A DNA stretch of 64,000 nucleotides from an uncultured Clostridia bacterium (GTDB lineage Bacteria; Bacillota; Clostridia; Christensenellales; UBA1242), in contig CANBBP010000001.1 in assembly GCA_947366895.1 (NCBI GenBank), positions 124,001 through 188,000 of the forward strand, in the 5' to 3' direction. This document shows, piece by piece, positions 31,962-43,767 of the stretch; position 1 is the stretch's first letter, and every line of letters starts with the position of its first letter. The notes beneath the pieces are model-generated. The model did no database searches, was not told the DNA's origin, and saw only the letters and a program-made list of their open reading frames with translations. The position numbers and the translations under genes are program-made.

Positions 31962-33032
31962 TTAAAACAAATTTATAATAATACCTAAAGTACAACTAAG
32001 CACATAAAGACCTATTAAAATTAAAATATTTTCCTTTATATTCTTATTCATTTTAAACAACATAATGATTGCTAGCCCTGAATTTACACAAAGCCCTGCT
32101 ATACATGAACCTATTGAAATCCCCCCCATAATGAACACTTCAGTTAGTATGACTGATGCAGCACAATTAGGTATTAAGCCCACTAGAGTGGCAATAAATG
32201 GCTCAAAAAAGCCTGTGCCAGATAAAAAATCTACTATAGCAGTTTCTCCAACAAATTCTACAATTAAACCAAACACCATATTTATAATAAAAATATAAGC
32301 AAAAATAATTAATGAATGTTTAAGTGGATGAATAAAGATTTCTTTAAATTTATTCGACTCATGTTCAAGTTTATGTTTACAACAACCATGAATTTCTTCA
32401 TTATCAAAAACTACAATTTGGTCTTGATTTTGCTCTTTTAAATTATGTGTTTTAATTGCGTTTTTAACATGAGAATGATTTTCTTTTTCAGTTTTTTTAT
32501 TATCTATTTTTTTACTAATATCATCAGTGTTATCAATATCATTATTTTTCACTTTTTTATTATTATCGTGATGATGGTCTATTTCAATAGCATTTTTGTT
32601 TAAAAATACTTGAGCATCTTGTTTATTTTTCTTAGTAAAAATTGCATCTATAATTAAACCAACCAATACTGCATAACAAAATTTTATTAATAAAATAATA
32701 GCAAGATTTGCATAGTTATTGGGGTTAGCAAGCATAATAGGCAAGGCTTCATCACTTGTAGCAATAAAAATTGCAAATAATGTACCTATAGTAATAACCC
32801 TTTTACTATACAAATCACTTGCAACAATAGAAAAGCCACATTGTGGTATTAACCCAATTCCTGCACTAATAATGGGTGCGGCTCTACTTCTTAGCACTTT
32901 TGAAGACTGATACTTATGCAATAATTTTTCTTCTAATAACTCTATTAAAAGATAACAAATAAATAAAATAGGAAAAGTTATTGCAGAATCTTTTAGTGCA
33001 TCTAAAAAAACTTCTAAAATTCTTTCAAACAT
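31962..33032 (-). CDS. ArsP_2-like putative heavy-metal exporter with His-rich loop
   Basis: 356 aa polytopic protein; duplicated IPQCGFS / IPNCAAS motifs; internal His-rich hydrophilic loop. Confidence 0.75.
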   Translation of the reverse strand: MFERILEVFLDALKDSAITFPILFICYLLIELLEEKLLHKYQSSKVLRSRAAPIISAGIGLIPQCGFSIVASDLYSKRVITIGTLFAIFIATSDEALPIMLANPNNYANLAIILLIKFCYAVLVGLIIDAIFTKKNKQDAQVFLNKNAIEIDHHHDNNKKVKNNDIDNTDDISKKIDNKKTEKENHSHVKNAIKTHNLKEQNQDQIVVFDNEEIHGCCKHKLEHESNKFKEIFIHPLKHSLIIFAYIFIINMVFGLIVEFVGETAIVDFLSGTGFFEPFIATLVGLIPNCAASVILTEVFIMGGISIGSCIAGLCVNSGLAIIMLFKMNKNIKENILILIGLYVLSCTLGIIINLF

Positions 33033-33140
33033 AAGAAAATATTATCACATAAGTTATAATTTGAAAAGGTATTTTTTGCAAGAATTTGTTATACAACTTA
33101 CTCTTTACAAAAAAGTTAAAAATGATATAATAAATTTGCT

Positions 33141-34307
33141 ATGTTAAATTTATGTAAATATAGTTTTTTTACTGAGTTAGAAAAGAAATATCAAGGATAT
33201 TTTAAATTAGCAAAAAATGTTTATTTACTTCCTCCTATATTAAAAAAAGTTGGAATAATAAATTATTTAGCTTTTTTAGTTGTTGAAAATAATGAAGAAA
33301 AAAACATTAAAAGACCTATAGGTATTATTTTAATAAATAGAATAACAGGACAAGAAAAAATTTATGATATGAGTGAATATGATTTTTGCCCTACCCTAAG
33401 TGACTTTGATTATATATATTATAATTTAAACCTAGAAAATATTTTTTTCCCTAATAAAAGTTTAGAAATGCAAGAATATTTTAAAGTATCCTTAGATTAT
33501 CTAGCAAGGTCTACTAGTTCCAAATTTTTTAATATTGATAATAACATATATCAAAAATATTTAGAAAGAATTAAAAAAATATTTCCCAAAAATTATTTTA
33601 TTTTTTTTGAAGAATTACAAAAAAATCAAATTAGTCCTATTAATAATGATAATAAAATAAAAAGAAAAATTTCAAATATAGATGACCCTTTAATTGATAA
33701 TAAATCTATAAAACAAAGAATTATAAAAAATACAATTCTTAAAAAACAATTTAAAATTCAAATTAGAAATTTAATAACTAATTATATTAAAGATGATATT
33801 TTGCCCGAATTAAAAAACAATGGTAGTTTTGGAAAAATATGTTTTTACTATGAATTTGGTAAATATTATAAGCAATTTGAAAAAAATATTACAAATAACT
33901 ACAATTGTTATGGTGAAGAAATTGATGAAAAAATAAAAAATATAAATATTGAAATTCTTTTAAAAAGAGAAAAATTAGCAATAAGAAAAATTCTTATTGA
34001 ATATAAAGATAATCCTAAAAACAAAATAGACTTAGTTGATGCGTTAAGTAAAGTTTTAATTGTTTTTTTAAATGCTCTTTTAGTAGAAGAAATTCACAAT
34101 TCCATAATAAAGAATTTTGAGGATGAAATTAAAGAATGTATAGATATATTTAAAGAAAATGAAAATAAATCCTATGATGTTGAAGCAAAACAATATTTAT
34201 ATAACATATTTAATGAGCTATTAAATGATTATAAAACAGTTAATAATGAAAATTTATCAAATACTTATTTTGCCTATCTTGTAATTCACTTCCCTTTTAA
34301 TCTATAG
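33141..34307 (+). CDS. hypothetical protein
   Basis: 388 aa intact ORF; no recognised domain. Confidence 0.65.
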   Translation: MLNLCKYSFFTELEKKYQGYFKLAKNVYLLPPILKKVGIINYLAFLVVENNEEKNIKRPIGIILINRITGQEKIYDMSEYDFCPTLSDFDYIYYNLNLENIFFPNKSLEMQEYFKVSLDYLARSTSSKFFNIDNNIYQKYLERIKKIFPKNYFIFFEELQKNQISPINNDNKIKRKISNIDDPLIDNKSIKQRIIKNTILKKQFKIQIRNLITNYIKDDILPELKNNGSFGKICFYYEFGKYYKQFEKNITNNYNCYGEEIDEKIKNINIEILLKREKLAIRKILIEYKDNPKNKIDLVDALSKVLIVFLNALLVEEIHNSIIKNFEDEIKECIDIFKENENKSYDVEAKQYLYNIFNELLNDYKTVNNENLSNTYFAYLVIHFPFNL

Positions 34308-34436
34308 TTCATTTTAATTATTTTATTATTTACTTTATTAAACATATAATAAATTTATAACTCATAAATTAAATGATAATTATAAAATAAAGTTTTTTAA
34401 AAATTTCCCTAAAAAATATCTAATTTTAATAAAATA

Positions 34437-34467
34437 AAAAAACCACATATTATTATGTGATTTTTTT
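34437..34467 (-). terminator. terminator after DivIVA-like gene
   Basis: AAAAAACCACATA-ttat-TATGTGATTTTTT hairpin. Confidence 0.7.
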
Positions 34468-34482
34468 ATAAAAAATTATTTG

Positions 34483-36168
34483 TTATTTTTTCTTTTTATT
34501 ATCGTTAAAGAAATCAAATGCTTTCATAATTTCATCTAAATCTTCTTTAGGATTAACAGCTTCTTTTAGGTCGAAGCCTGTTTCATTTGGAGAATAATCC
34601 CCAAATCGCCCACCTGTAACATAGGAATTATTACTTGATTTTTTTGATGTTGATGAACTTGAATAAGTTGCAGAATAAGAAGACTGAGTAGATTTAGAAG
34701 AAACCTTAATACTTGAAGAATTTGATTTATTATTTTCCATTTCTTCAGCCTCTAAATCACCTAAATATGCCCTTAAAAATTCTTCATCACTTAGTTCATC
34801 ATTAGGGTTACTTGTTGAAGAAGTAGATTTTGAATAACTTGATGTTTTATAACTGGAAGTTGCAGTAAAACTAGTATTCCCAGATGAACCTGTAACACTC
34901 ATCTCTCCAGTTTCAGATTTATAATTACCATTTAAACTATCTTCTTTTTTTGTCTTACTGGTTGCAAAAATAGAAGCACCAATTCCCAAAGCCGATAAAT
35001 CATTTTCTTTTGTGGAACTTTTCTTTGATGAAATTTCAATATCATCATTTGCCCTTGATTGAATTTTATAATCTTGATTTGATGATAATATTTTTTCACT
35101 ATGAGATTTAGATGAAGAATTTGAAACTCTTTGTGAAACACTACTATCACTTATTGAATCTTTTGAGGAACGACTTGATTGTATAGTAGAGTTAATTGAA
35201 CTTTTACTTAAATTATTATAAGTTTCATGTTCTTTAGAATAAGTTGATGATCTTGACTTTTCTTCTTTATTTGCAGATATTTTTGTTGATTCAGAATTTT
35301 TAGAAATATATTCATTACCTATATTATTACTTTCTCTTTGCGAAATTTTTGATAATGCTTTGTTTTCTCGAATGCGTTCTCTCCTTCTAGCTAAAGTTGA
35401 GTTTGATATTCTACTTCCGCTAGAACTTTTAGTAAACATAATACTTTCAAAATTAGCACCATTAATATCACTATTATTAGATAAAAATTTATTAAATTCG
35501 TTAGTTGTAGCATTATTTGATAAAACATTTTGTGCCTGTTGATTTTGTTTTTCTTTAGTATCTTGTCGTCTTACTTGTACAACTTTAACTGAACTAGGAA
35601 CTTCTTTTCTTATAACCTCATTAGTAGGAATAATTTTTATTGTTTTTTTATTATTTTCCTCAATTAATTTTTCTTCTTTTTTAGTTAGCATATAATCTGC
35701 TGTAACTTTATTGAAATCTATCATTTTAGATAAAAGACTTTTTACTGGATCCCCAGAAGTTGTTTCTCTTATATTTTCTCGTTGAGCAGTAATATTTTTT
35801 TCTAGAGAATGCCTACAATCTTGAATCAACATTAATAATTCTTGTTTAATATTTTTATCATTGCAAATATTTTCATCTTGTAATAAATTTTCCATTTTAG
35901 TATAAAGCAAGCTTAATTTTTTTGTTTCTAACTCATAAATATTTTTAGAACTAGTTTCAATTTGTCTTGCTCTTTCTACTGCCCCAACAAGAGAAGTTAC
36001 AAGTTCATTATCACTTGAATTGGTAATTTTATCTAGTTGGTCTTTTAAATAAAAGATTCTATCTTTTTGTTCTGCTAATCTAGCCTCATAGTCGCCTTTT
36101 AGTTTTTCAATATAACTATCTACTTCTAATTGACTATATCCTTTTTTAATAATTTTAAAATTACTCAT
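34483..36168 (-). CDS. DivIVA-domain protein with long Ser-rich tail
   Basis: N-terminus FKIIKKGYSQLEVDSYIEKLKGDYEARLAEQKDRIFYLKDQL; residues ~200-540 Ser-rich low complexity. Confidence 0.8.
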   Translation of the reverse strand: MSNFKIIKKGYSQLEVDSYIEKLKGDYEARLAEQKDRIFYLKDQLDKITNSSDNELVTSLVGAVERARQIETSSKNIYELETKKLSLLYTKMENLLQDENICNDKNIKQELLMLIQDCRHSLEKNITAQRENIRETTSGDPVKSLLSKMIDFNKVTADYMLTKKEEKLIEENNKKTIKIIPTNEVIRKEVPSSVKVVQVRRQDTKEKQNQQAQNVLSNNATTNEFNKFLSNNSDINGANFESIMFTKSSSGSRISNSTLARRRERIRENKALSKISQRESNNIGNEYISKNSESTKISANKEEKSRSSTYSKEHETYNNLSKSSINSTIQSSRSSKDSISDSSVSQRVSNSSSKSHSEKILSSNQDYKIQSRANDDIEISSKKSSTKENDLSALGIGASIFATSKTKKEDSLNGNYKSETGEMSVTGSSGNTSFTATSSYKTSSYSKSTSSTSNPNDELSDEEFLRAYLGDLEAEEMENNKSNSSSIKVSSKSTQSSYSATYSSSSTSKKSSNNSYVTGGRFGDYSPNETGFDLKEAVNPKEDLDEIMKAFDFFNDNKKKK

Positions 36169-36958
36169 TTATCTTTGCCTCTTTATTTCTCTTATTATTT
36201 AATAAAGTAGTTACTAAAATAACAATACCTAACACTATTAATATTATACTAAGTACTTGAGATACTTTTATACCACTACCCTTTATTAATTCTAAACTTT
36301 CTTTAGGGTCTCTAAATTGTTCTAAAAATGCTCTAATTATTCCATAACCAATAAGATAGCCTGAAGTTATAATTCCCCTTTTATTTGAACGATATGTTAA
36401 AATCATAAGAATAGCATAAACTATTAAATTTAGTATACTTTCATAAAAGAAAGTTGCATAATGCCATAGTCCATCATCTTGTATGGTGCTAATAGGAAAA
36501 ACTTGAAGTGATTCTATAGTTGTTTCTATGCCATAACAACAGCCAGAAAAATAGCAACCAATTCTTCCTATTGCCTGCCCTAAAATTAAACTAGGAGCAG
36601 CAATATCACAAGCTTGTAAAATAGAATATTTATTTATTAAACAACATACAACTAAGCCTAAAAAGCCTCCAATAACTCCACCATATATTGCCATTCCACC
36701 TTTTGCAATATCAAAAAAATGAGCAAAAGTATTTGTATCTGTAAATATACAATAATAAAGTCTTGCACCTAATATAGCAAAAGGTATTGCAAATAAAGCA
36801 ATGTTTATAGGCATATTTTTGTCATAACCTTTATTTTTACATACTACACAGGCACTTGTTAAACCAAAAACCATACCTAATGCAATAAGTATGCCATACC
36901 AAGCAATAAACCTATCAAAAATATAAAATCCCTTAACTTCTAAAAGCAAATTACTCAT
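36161..36958 (-). CDS. lgt: prolipoprotein diacylglyceryl transferase
   Basis: FIAWYGILIALGMVFGL, GQAIGRIGCYFSGCCYG signature; overlaps the DivIVA-like gene by 8 nt. Confidence 0.93.
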   Translation of the reverse strand: MSNLLLEVKGFYIFDRFIAWYGILIALGMVFGLTSACVVCKNKGYDKNMPINIALFAIPFAILGARLYYCIFTDTNTFAHFFDIAKGGMAIYGGVIGGFLGLVVCCLINKYSILQACDIAAPSLILGQAIGRIGCYFSGCCYGIETTIESLQVFPISTIQDDGLWHYATFFYESILNLIVYAILMILTYRSNKRGIITSGYLIGYGIIRAFLEQFRDPKESLELIKGSGIKVSQVLSIILIVLGIVILVTTLLNNKRNKEAKINE

Positions 36959-37088
36959 AATATTATTATACCAAATTATATATTAATTTCAAATAGTTTT
37001 TTTATTGTAAAATAAATCAAAATACATTAAAAATTCATTATAATATATATTTTAATTCTTATTTCTATTATATTCTTATAACAGTTTT

Positions 37089-38384
37089 TTAGTTTATTCT
37101 TTCAATATAGGCAAACACTTCCATATGAAAAGTTTGCGGAAACATATCAAATATTTGCAATTCTTTTATTTTATAGTTTTGACCTAAAAAAACAATATTT
37201 TGTTTTAATGAATATGGATTGCAAGAAATATAAATTATCTTGTTAACATTTGATTGTTTTAATGCAGTTAAAGTTTTAATATCACAGCCACTTCTTGCAG
37301 GGTCAATAACAAAAGTTGCATCAGGATATTCTTGTAAAATTTTAGGAATTATATCTTTACAGTCGCCATTTATATTTTCTAAATTATAAAGATTGTTTGC
37401 TTCTTTTACTTTATTTGCATCTATAGTCGAATTTTTATTTATCTCTACAGCAAAAACTTTTTTTGCTTTTGTTGACATTAAAGCTGAAAGTAATCCAGAA
37501 CCACTATATCCTTCTATAACAATTTCGTTATCTTTTATATTTTCTAAAATAGTTAAATATAATTGATTTTTAATTTCATCATTAACCTGCATAAATGAAT
37601 TTGGGTGAATATAATATTTTAATTTTTCAAACGAAGTTTCTAACAATTTTAGTCCATAAATATATATAAAATTATTGCTCATTATTTTATTTTTATCATT
37701 ATTTATATTTAAATAAACCCCAAAATTACCCTCAAATAATTCATTTTTTAAGCCATTTACTAAATCATTAATATTTTTAACTCTTTTTTTACAAACAACA
37801 ACAATAGTTAATTTTTGTTCTATAGTTCTAACAACAATATAATTAATTTGTTCATTAATATTATTTTGTACCCAAGCTTTTAAAATTTTTAAAGTTCTAT
37901 TAATTAAAGGATTTAAAATTAAACATTCATTAATTTCTACAATTTCATTTGTATTTTCTTTTTGAAAACCTATTTTACCATTTTTTACATAAAATGAAGC
38001 TTTATTTCTATAATTAAAACAATTTTTACTACTATTTATTTTAATATCTTTATCATATAAGTCTTTAAAATAATTTTGTAAAATTTGTTTTTTAATTTGC
38101 AAGGAATTATCGTAGTTTACAAATTGAAAATTACAACCTCCGCATTTACCATAATATTTACAAGGAGGTAGTATTCTTTGTGAACTATTAGATATAATTT
38201 TATTTATACTGCCTCTAACAAAATTATTTTTTTTATGTTCTATGTTGATTTTAACTTCTTCGCCAGGTAAAACACCATTTATACAATATTTTATATTTTC
38301 TAATATTGTAATTCCTTCACCATTAATATTTAAAGAATCAATCTTTATTGTCTTAGTTTCATTTTGATTTTGATTGTTATTCAT
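37089..38384 (-). CDS. RlmD/RumA-type 23S rRNA (uracil-5-)-methyltransferase
   Basis: TRAM-like N-terminus, CKYYGKCGGCNFQFVNY Fe-S motif, DPARSGCD, YISCNPYSLKQN motifs. Confidence 0.92.
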   Translation of the reverse strand: MNNNQNQNETKTIKIDSLNINGEGITILENIKYCINGVLPGEEVKINIEHKKNNFVRGSINKIISNSSQRILPPCKYYGKCGGCNFQFVNYDNSLQIKKQILQNYFKDLYDKDIKINSSKNCFNYRNKASFYVKNGKIGFQKENTNEIVEINECLILNPLINRTLKILKAWVQNNINEQINYIVVRTIEQKLTIVVVCKKRVKNINDLVNGLKNELFEGNFGVYLNINNDKNKIMSNNFIYIYGLKLLETSFEKLKYYIHPNSFMQVNDEIKNQLYLTILENIKDNEIVIEGYSGSGLLSALMSTKAKKVFAVEINKNSTIDANKVKEANNLYNLENINGDCKDIIPKILQEYPDATFVIDPARSGCDIKTLTALKQSNVNKIIYISCNPYSLKQNIVFLGQNYKIKELQIFDMFPQTFHMEVFAYIERIN

Positions 38385-38536
38385 AATAACAATTATATTA
38401 TCACAATTTAATATAAATTTCCATAGAAAGTATAAAAAATTTATAAACTTATTTATTAAAATATTTAATTTATATGCATTAAAATTTATATTAAATAAAT
38501 TAATAAATAACTTTAATATAAAAAATATTAATAAAA

Positions 38537-38562
38537 AAGATATGCATACATGAGCATATCTT
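38537..38562 (-). terminator. terminator after ndoA/mazF
   Basis: AAGATATGC-atacatga-GCATATCTT hairpin. Confidence 0.65.
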
Positions 38563-38610
38563 ATATATTTTTATAGATTACAGATTACAACTTTTTTATA
38601 GATTACTTTA

Positions 38611-38952
38611 TTATATAACACCTAAACTTATCATCATGGCCCTATTAACTTGATTCATTTTTAATGGGGAGAGTTCACCTATTTTTTCTTTAAGTCTAAC
38701 TTTATCTATTGTTCTAATTTGTTCTAAAAGTACAACAGAATCTTTTTCCAAACCATACTCTTTACTTGACAATTCAATATGAGTTGGGAGTTTTGCTTTA
38801 TTTAACTTACTAGTAATTGCTGCTGCAATAACTGTAGGACTATATTTATTACCTATATCATTCTGCACTACTAAAACAGGTCTTATCCCTCCCTGTTCAC
38901 TTCCTACTACTGGGCTTAAGTCTGCAAAATATAGTTCTCCCCTTTTAACCAT
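38611..38952 (-). CDS. MazF/PemK-family endoribonuclease (NdoA-like)
   Basis: [48 protein letters not shown]. Confidence 0.95.
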   Translation of the reverse strand: MVKRGELYFADLSPVVGSEQGGIRPVLVVQNDIGNKYSPTVIAAAITSKLNKAKLPTHIELSSKEYGLEKDSVVLLEQIRTIDKVRLKEKIGELSPLKMNQVNRAMMISLGVI

Positions 38953-38953
38953 T

Positions 38954-39142
38954 TCACTCCTTTAAAATCCACTTTTCATAATTAAACGGATTTTTGTTTT
39001 CTAAACAAATACTTTCAAAAAATAAACACTTTTGAACTTTTATATAACTATTAGCACTTTTAGATTTTAGATGTTCACTTATAATATGAGAATTTTGACA
39101 ATAATTGTTACCACTAACTAGTTTGTTTTTATCTCCCTTCAT
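38954..39142 (-). CDS. small hypothetical protein directly upstream of MazF (possible antitoxin position)
   Basis: 62 aa ORF ending 1 nt before the mazF ATG; its 3' end contains the mazF SD (GGAGTGAAATG). Confidence 0.5.
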   Translation of the reverse strand: MKGDKNKLVSGNNYCQNSHIISEHLKSKSANSYIKVQKCLFFESICLENKNPFNYEKWILKE

Positions 39143-39177
39143 AATTTTACCCCCAAAAATAAGATTCTATACAAAAA

Positions 39178-39203
39178 AAAGAACATACTAAATTATGTTC
39201 TTT
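39178..39203 (-). terminator. terminator after acpS
   Basis: AAAGAACATA-ctaaat-TATGTTCTTT hairpin with A/T tracts. Confidence 0.7.
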
Positions 39204-39316
39204 ATATTATCCTTTTATAATTATTTTTTGTTTTTTAAATATATTTATTCTTTACTTTGATAAATAAACTTAAACCATTTATAATAATTTTAAAATTTTT
39301 AAATTAATAGTCTAAA

Positions 39317-39679
39317 TTAAGAATAAATAATACAAATTGCTGTAGAAATAGTATCACTATGACTAATATTAATATCTATTTTATCTTCTTTATTTATAAG
39401 CTTTTTAATTTTTAAATTGTCTATATTAACATAAGGTATACCACTTTCAGTATGTAATATCTCAACATCTATTGGGGTTAATTCCTTTGTAAAACCCGTT
39501 TTTAAAGCCTTAACAAAAGCCTCCTTGGCACAAAAAGCACCGCAAATATGACTAATTTTATCGCTAAACTTATTAAAGTATGCTATTTCTTTAACTGTAA
39601 ATATCTTAGACATTCTTTTTTCATCATTATAAATATTTATAATTCTATTGTTTTCTAAAATATCAATCCCAACTCTCAT
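39317..39679 (-). CDS. acpS: holo-[acyl-carrier-protein] synthase
   Basis: MRVGIDILENNRI, FCAKEAFVKALKTG; ATG at 39679 with GAGGAAG SD. Confidence 0.92.
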   Translation of the reverse strand: MRVGIDILENNRIINIYNDEKRMSKIFTVKEIAYFNKFSDKISHICGAFCAKEAFVKALKTGFTKELTPIDVEILHTESGIPYVNIDNLKIKKLINKEDKIDINISHSDTISTAICIIYS

Positions 39680-40295
39680 TATCTTCCTCACTTTCTAAAA
39701 ATAATTTATTTAAAGTTGTGTTTATATCTTCATAATTATATCCTCTTGAAAGTAAATGCCTATATGCTTTTTGTTTAGTTTTAATATCTCTTTCTTTATT
39801 CTTAAGATATTTTTGAGCAACTTCCTCAATGCTATTTTTATCATTTGCATATTCTTCTATTGCATTTTTAACTAATGAATCCTCTAAACCTTTTTGTTTA
39901 AGTTCTAGTTTAATTTTTTTACTACCATTAGATTTATTTTTATACTTAATATAGTTTTTAGCAAATAATTCATCATCTACAAAATGATATTCTTCTAATT
40001 TTACTAAAGCATAATTTATTGTTTCTTCATCATATCCTTTTTTAAATAGATAATCTTGAACCTGTTTTTTTGATTTTTGAGATTTAGATATGTAATTAAC
40101 AGCTTTAGATAAGGCATTTTCTTTTTCAGTTTGAGTAAGTAAATATTTAATTCTTTCCTCTGTAACTTCTTGTCCTTCTTTTAAATGATTTTTCATTATT
40201 GTTTCAAGTGATAAACCACAATAAAATTCGTTATCTAAATAGATATTTACTCTTTGTTTGTTTTTTTTCTGAATTTCAATTTTTGTTATTTGCAA
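39663..40295 (-). CDS. recX: regulatory protein RecX
   Basis: ALSKAVNYISKSQKSKKQVQDYLFKKGYDEETINYALVKLEEYHFVDDELFAKNYI. Confidence 0.9.
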   Translation of the reverse strand: MQITKIEIQKKNKQRVNIYLDNEFYCGLSLETIMKNHLKEGQEVTEERIKYLLTQTEKENALSKAVNYISKSQKSKKQVQDYLFKKGYDEETINYALVKLEEYHFVDDELFAKNYIKYKNKSNGSKKIKLELKQKGLEDSLVKNAIEEYANDKNSIEEVAQKYLKNKERDIKTKQKAYRHLLSRGYNYEDINTTLNKLFLESEEDNESWD

Positions 40296-40414
40296 AATAT
40301 ATTTTACCTCTAACTTTTTAGCTTTAATATTTAATGAAATAAATTTATTTAACTGAATAAAATTATTATTAATTTTTACAATTTTATAATTTAACTAAAT
40401 TTTTATATTATTAA

Positions 40415-41002
40415 TTAACAATACATGCTATTTTCTAACAATTTAATATCCACAAATGATTTCAAGTTACTTTGTTGAATACTATCTAAATAAGCATAAA
40501 ACTGTACTTTATCATCATATTGTATTTGTAATAATTCAATGTTATTTTGTATTAAATATGGTTTAATTTTATTAAAATCATTGTAGTCACAATTTATTAG
40601 GCATTTATTTTTTAACGAGACTTCTTTTTTATTATCTAATAGTCCACTAAGAGCAGTTTCTTTATATGCTCTACCTAAACCCGCAACTCCTAATTTAATG
40701 CCACCAAAATATCTTACTACAATACAAAGAGTATTAATCATATCCTGTTCTTTCAAGGCCTGCAGTATTTGTACTCCTGCGGTGCCTGAAGGTTCTCTAT
40801 CATCTGTTGAATAAGATAAAAGTTGATTTTTATCAAATATTAAACTTGCAAAACAAATATGAGTGGCTGAGGAATGTTTGCGTCTTACTTCTTTTAAAAT
40901 ATCGTTTTGTTGTTCATGTGATAAACATTCAAACACTAAACAAATAAATTTAGATTTTTCTATTATGAATTTTGTTTCAACCTGTTTTATAATCTTATAC
41001 AT
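40415..41002 (-). CDS. YigZ/IMPACT family protein
   Basis: DDREPSGTAGVQILQAL...VVRYFGGIKLGVAGLGRAYKETA. Confidence 0.93.
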   Translation of the reverse strand: MYKIIKQVETKFIIEKSKFICLVFECLSHEQQNDILKEVRRKHSSATHICFASLIFDKNQLLSYSTDDREPSGTAGVQILQALKEQDMINTLCIVVRYFGGIKLGVAGLGRAYKETALSGLLDNKKEVSLKNKCLINCDYNDFNKIKPYLIQNNIELLQIQYDDKVQFYAYLDSIQQSNLKSFVDIKLLENSMYC

Positions 41003-41107
41003 CTTTTAATATTTTATTATAGTTATGTTTTTAATGCAAGTATATTTTAAATTTTATATTTTAATAAAATTTACAAAAAAATATCTTTTAAGATTAACAC
41101 TAATTTA

Positions 41108-41719
41108 TTATAAAAACAGTTCAACATAAGAAAGACAAAGAAATATGAATCCAGATACAAATGATGTATGTTGTTCAATACGATTAACTAATTTTTTACC
41201 AATATTAAAACCTAGTAAAAAAAACATAAAATGAAAAACAAAATTTGATAAAACAAATAATAATGCATTGTTAAAATTAGAATAAAATACAAAAGTTGAA
41301 AAGGCATTTTCAAATATAAAAACCAAAAACAAAACTGATAAATCTAAGGGTCTTAAAAAGTTTTCAGAGGGGTGATTAAAAGTTAACATTACGTTACTTT
41401 TTTTTCTTTCAATTTTACAATTGTATTTAGAAAATTTTTCAATAATTAAAGGTTTAATTTTAGAAAAAAAAGCATTAAATACATAACAAGCACCAAATAT
41501 GGCTAACAAAATAGGGCTTATTTTAGCAATTGTAGGATTTTCGAAGAAATATTTGAAACTAGAGAAACTCCATAAAAAAAGCGATAATATAAGGCTATTT
41601 ATAAGATTTAAAACAAAAAATTGTGACACTTTTAATGTTACATTTCTACTGCCAAAACCTATAGAATATCCTAAAGCATCAATGCTAATAGAGAACGAAA
41701 AAAGTAAGATTTCTATCAT
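41108..41719 (-). CDS. YtaF/MntP-like membrane protein
   Basis: SISIDALGYSIGFGSRNV; 203 aa, multi-TM. Confidence 0.75.
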   Translation of the reverse strand: MIEILLFSFSISIDALGYSIGFGSRNVTLKVSQFFVLNLINSLILSLFLWSFSSFKYFFENPTIAKISPILLAIFGACYVFNAFFSKIKPLIIEKFSKYNCKIERKKSNVMLTFNHPSENFLRPLDLSVLFLVFIFENAFSTFVFYSNFNNALLFVLSNFVFHFMFFLLGFNIGKKLVNRIEQHTSFVSGFIFLCLSYVELFL

Positions 41720-41810
41720 ATTTCATAATATGTTAAAAATCTTACTTTGTTCAAAAATTAATGTTTCATTAATATAAATTTTATTATTTTTACTTTTAAA
41801 ATAAAATATT

Positions 41811-42926
<1,116 letters not shown>

Positions 42927-43012
42927 TTATAATTTTATTTTTTTAAAAAGGTTTTGACTATATTTTAAAATTATTTATTAATAAAAACACTAAATTAATA
43001 AAAATAATTTAG

Positions 43013-43711
43013 TTATTCCTCTTTTAAAGGTTCATCACATTTTGGACATATTGTTTCATCACTATAAACTTTTACAAATGCTCCACAAGAAGCACAAACT
43101 ACACGAATTTTTTCTGCTTTCATTTTCTTTTTTGACTTAGGATTTTCTTTATTATCATTGTGTTGTTTCTTTCTATCTTGTTTAACTTCATTCAAAATTT
43201 CTTTTACTGTATTATAGTCTAAATCCTGTTTTACCAAAGTTTCATCTATAGCAACGGGAACTTTAAATTTACCAAATAAAATTTGAAAGGTAGTAACAAC
43301 CCATATAATTGTGCCAATAGAGGCTGGCAATACACAACCCCATGCAAACAAAAACAAATATTGATGATCAAACCATGAAAGTGGAATTACTGAAGTAACT
43401 ACTAACATAATTAAAAGTAAAGAAACTAACATATAAACAAAAGTTTTATATTTACCAACTTTAACAAAATGTGCACCAAACCAACCAAAAAATAAAGCAA
43501 TAAAAAATAATTTCCATTTATTAATATCAACTGGTAAAACATTATAATTAATAATTTTGTTATACTCTTTTTTTGATATTGCCTTTTTTGCCGCACGATT
43601 TGTTACCTTAGATAATCTATCAAAAACTAAGCCACATTCTTCACATCTATCAGCATATATATTGTTTTTTTTATCACATCTAGGACATCTTTTAAATTTT
43701 TTTTCTCTCAT
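43013..43711 (-). CDS. zinc-ribbon membrane protein (TM2-like)
   Basis: N-terminal CPRCDKKNNIYADRCEECG and C-terminal CASCGAF...CPKCDEPL zinc ribbons; central TM helices. Confidence 0.65.
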   Translation of the reverse strand: MREKKFKRCPRCDKKNNIYADRCEECGLVFDRLSKVTNRAAKKAISKKEYNKIINYNVLPVDINKWKLFFIALFFGWFGAHFVKVGKYKTFVYMLVSLLLIMLVVTSVIPLSWFDHQYLFLFAWGCVLPASIGTIIWVVTTFQILFGKFKVPVAIDETLVKQDLDYNTVKEILNEVKQDRKKQHNDNKENPKSKKKMKAEKIRVVCASCGAFVKVYSDETICPKCDEPLKEE

Positions 43712-43767
43712 TATGAATATATAATATCAAAATAATTTTATAAAGTCAAAATAATTAATAAATGCAA

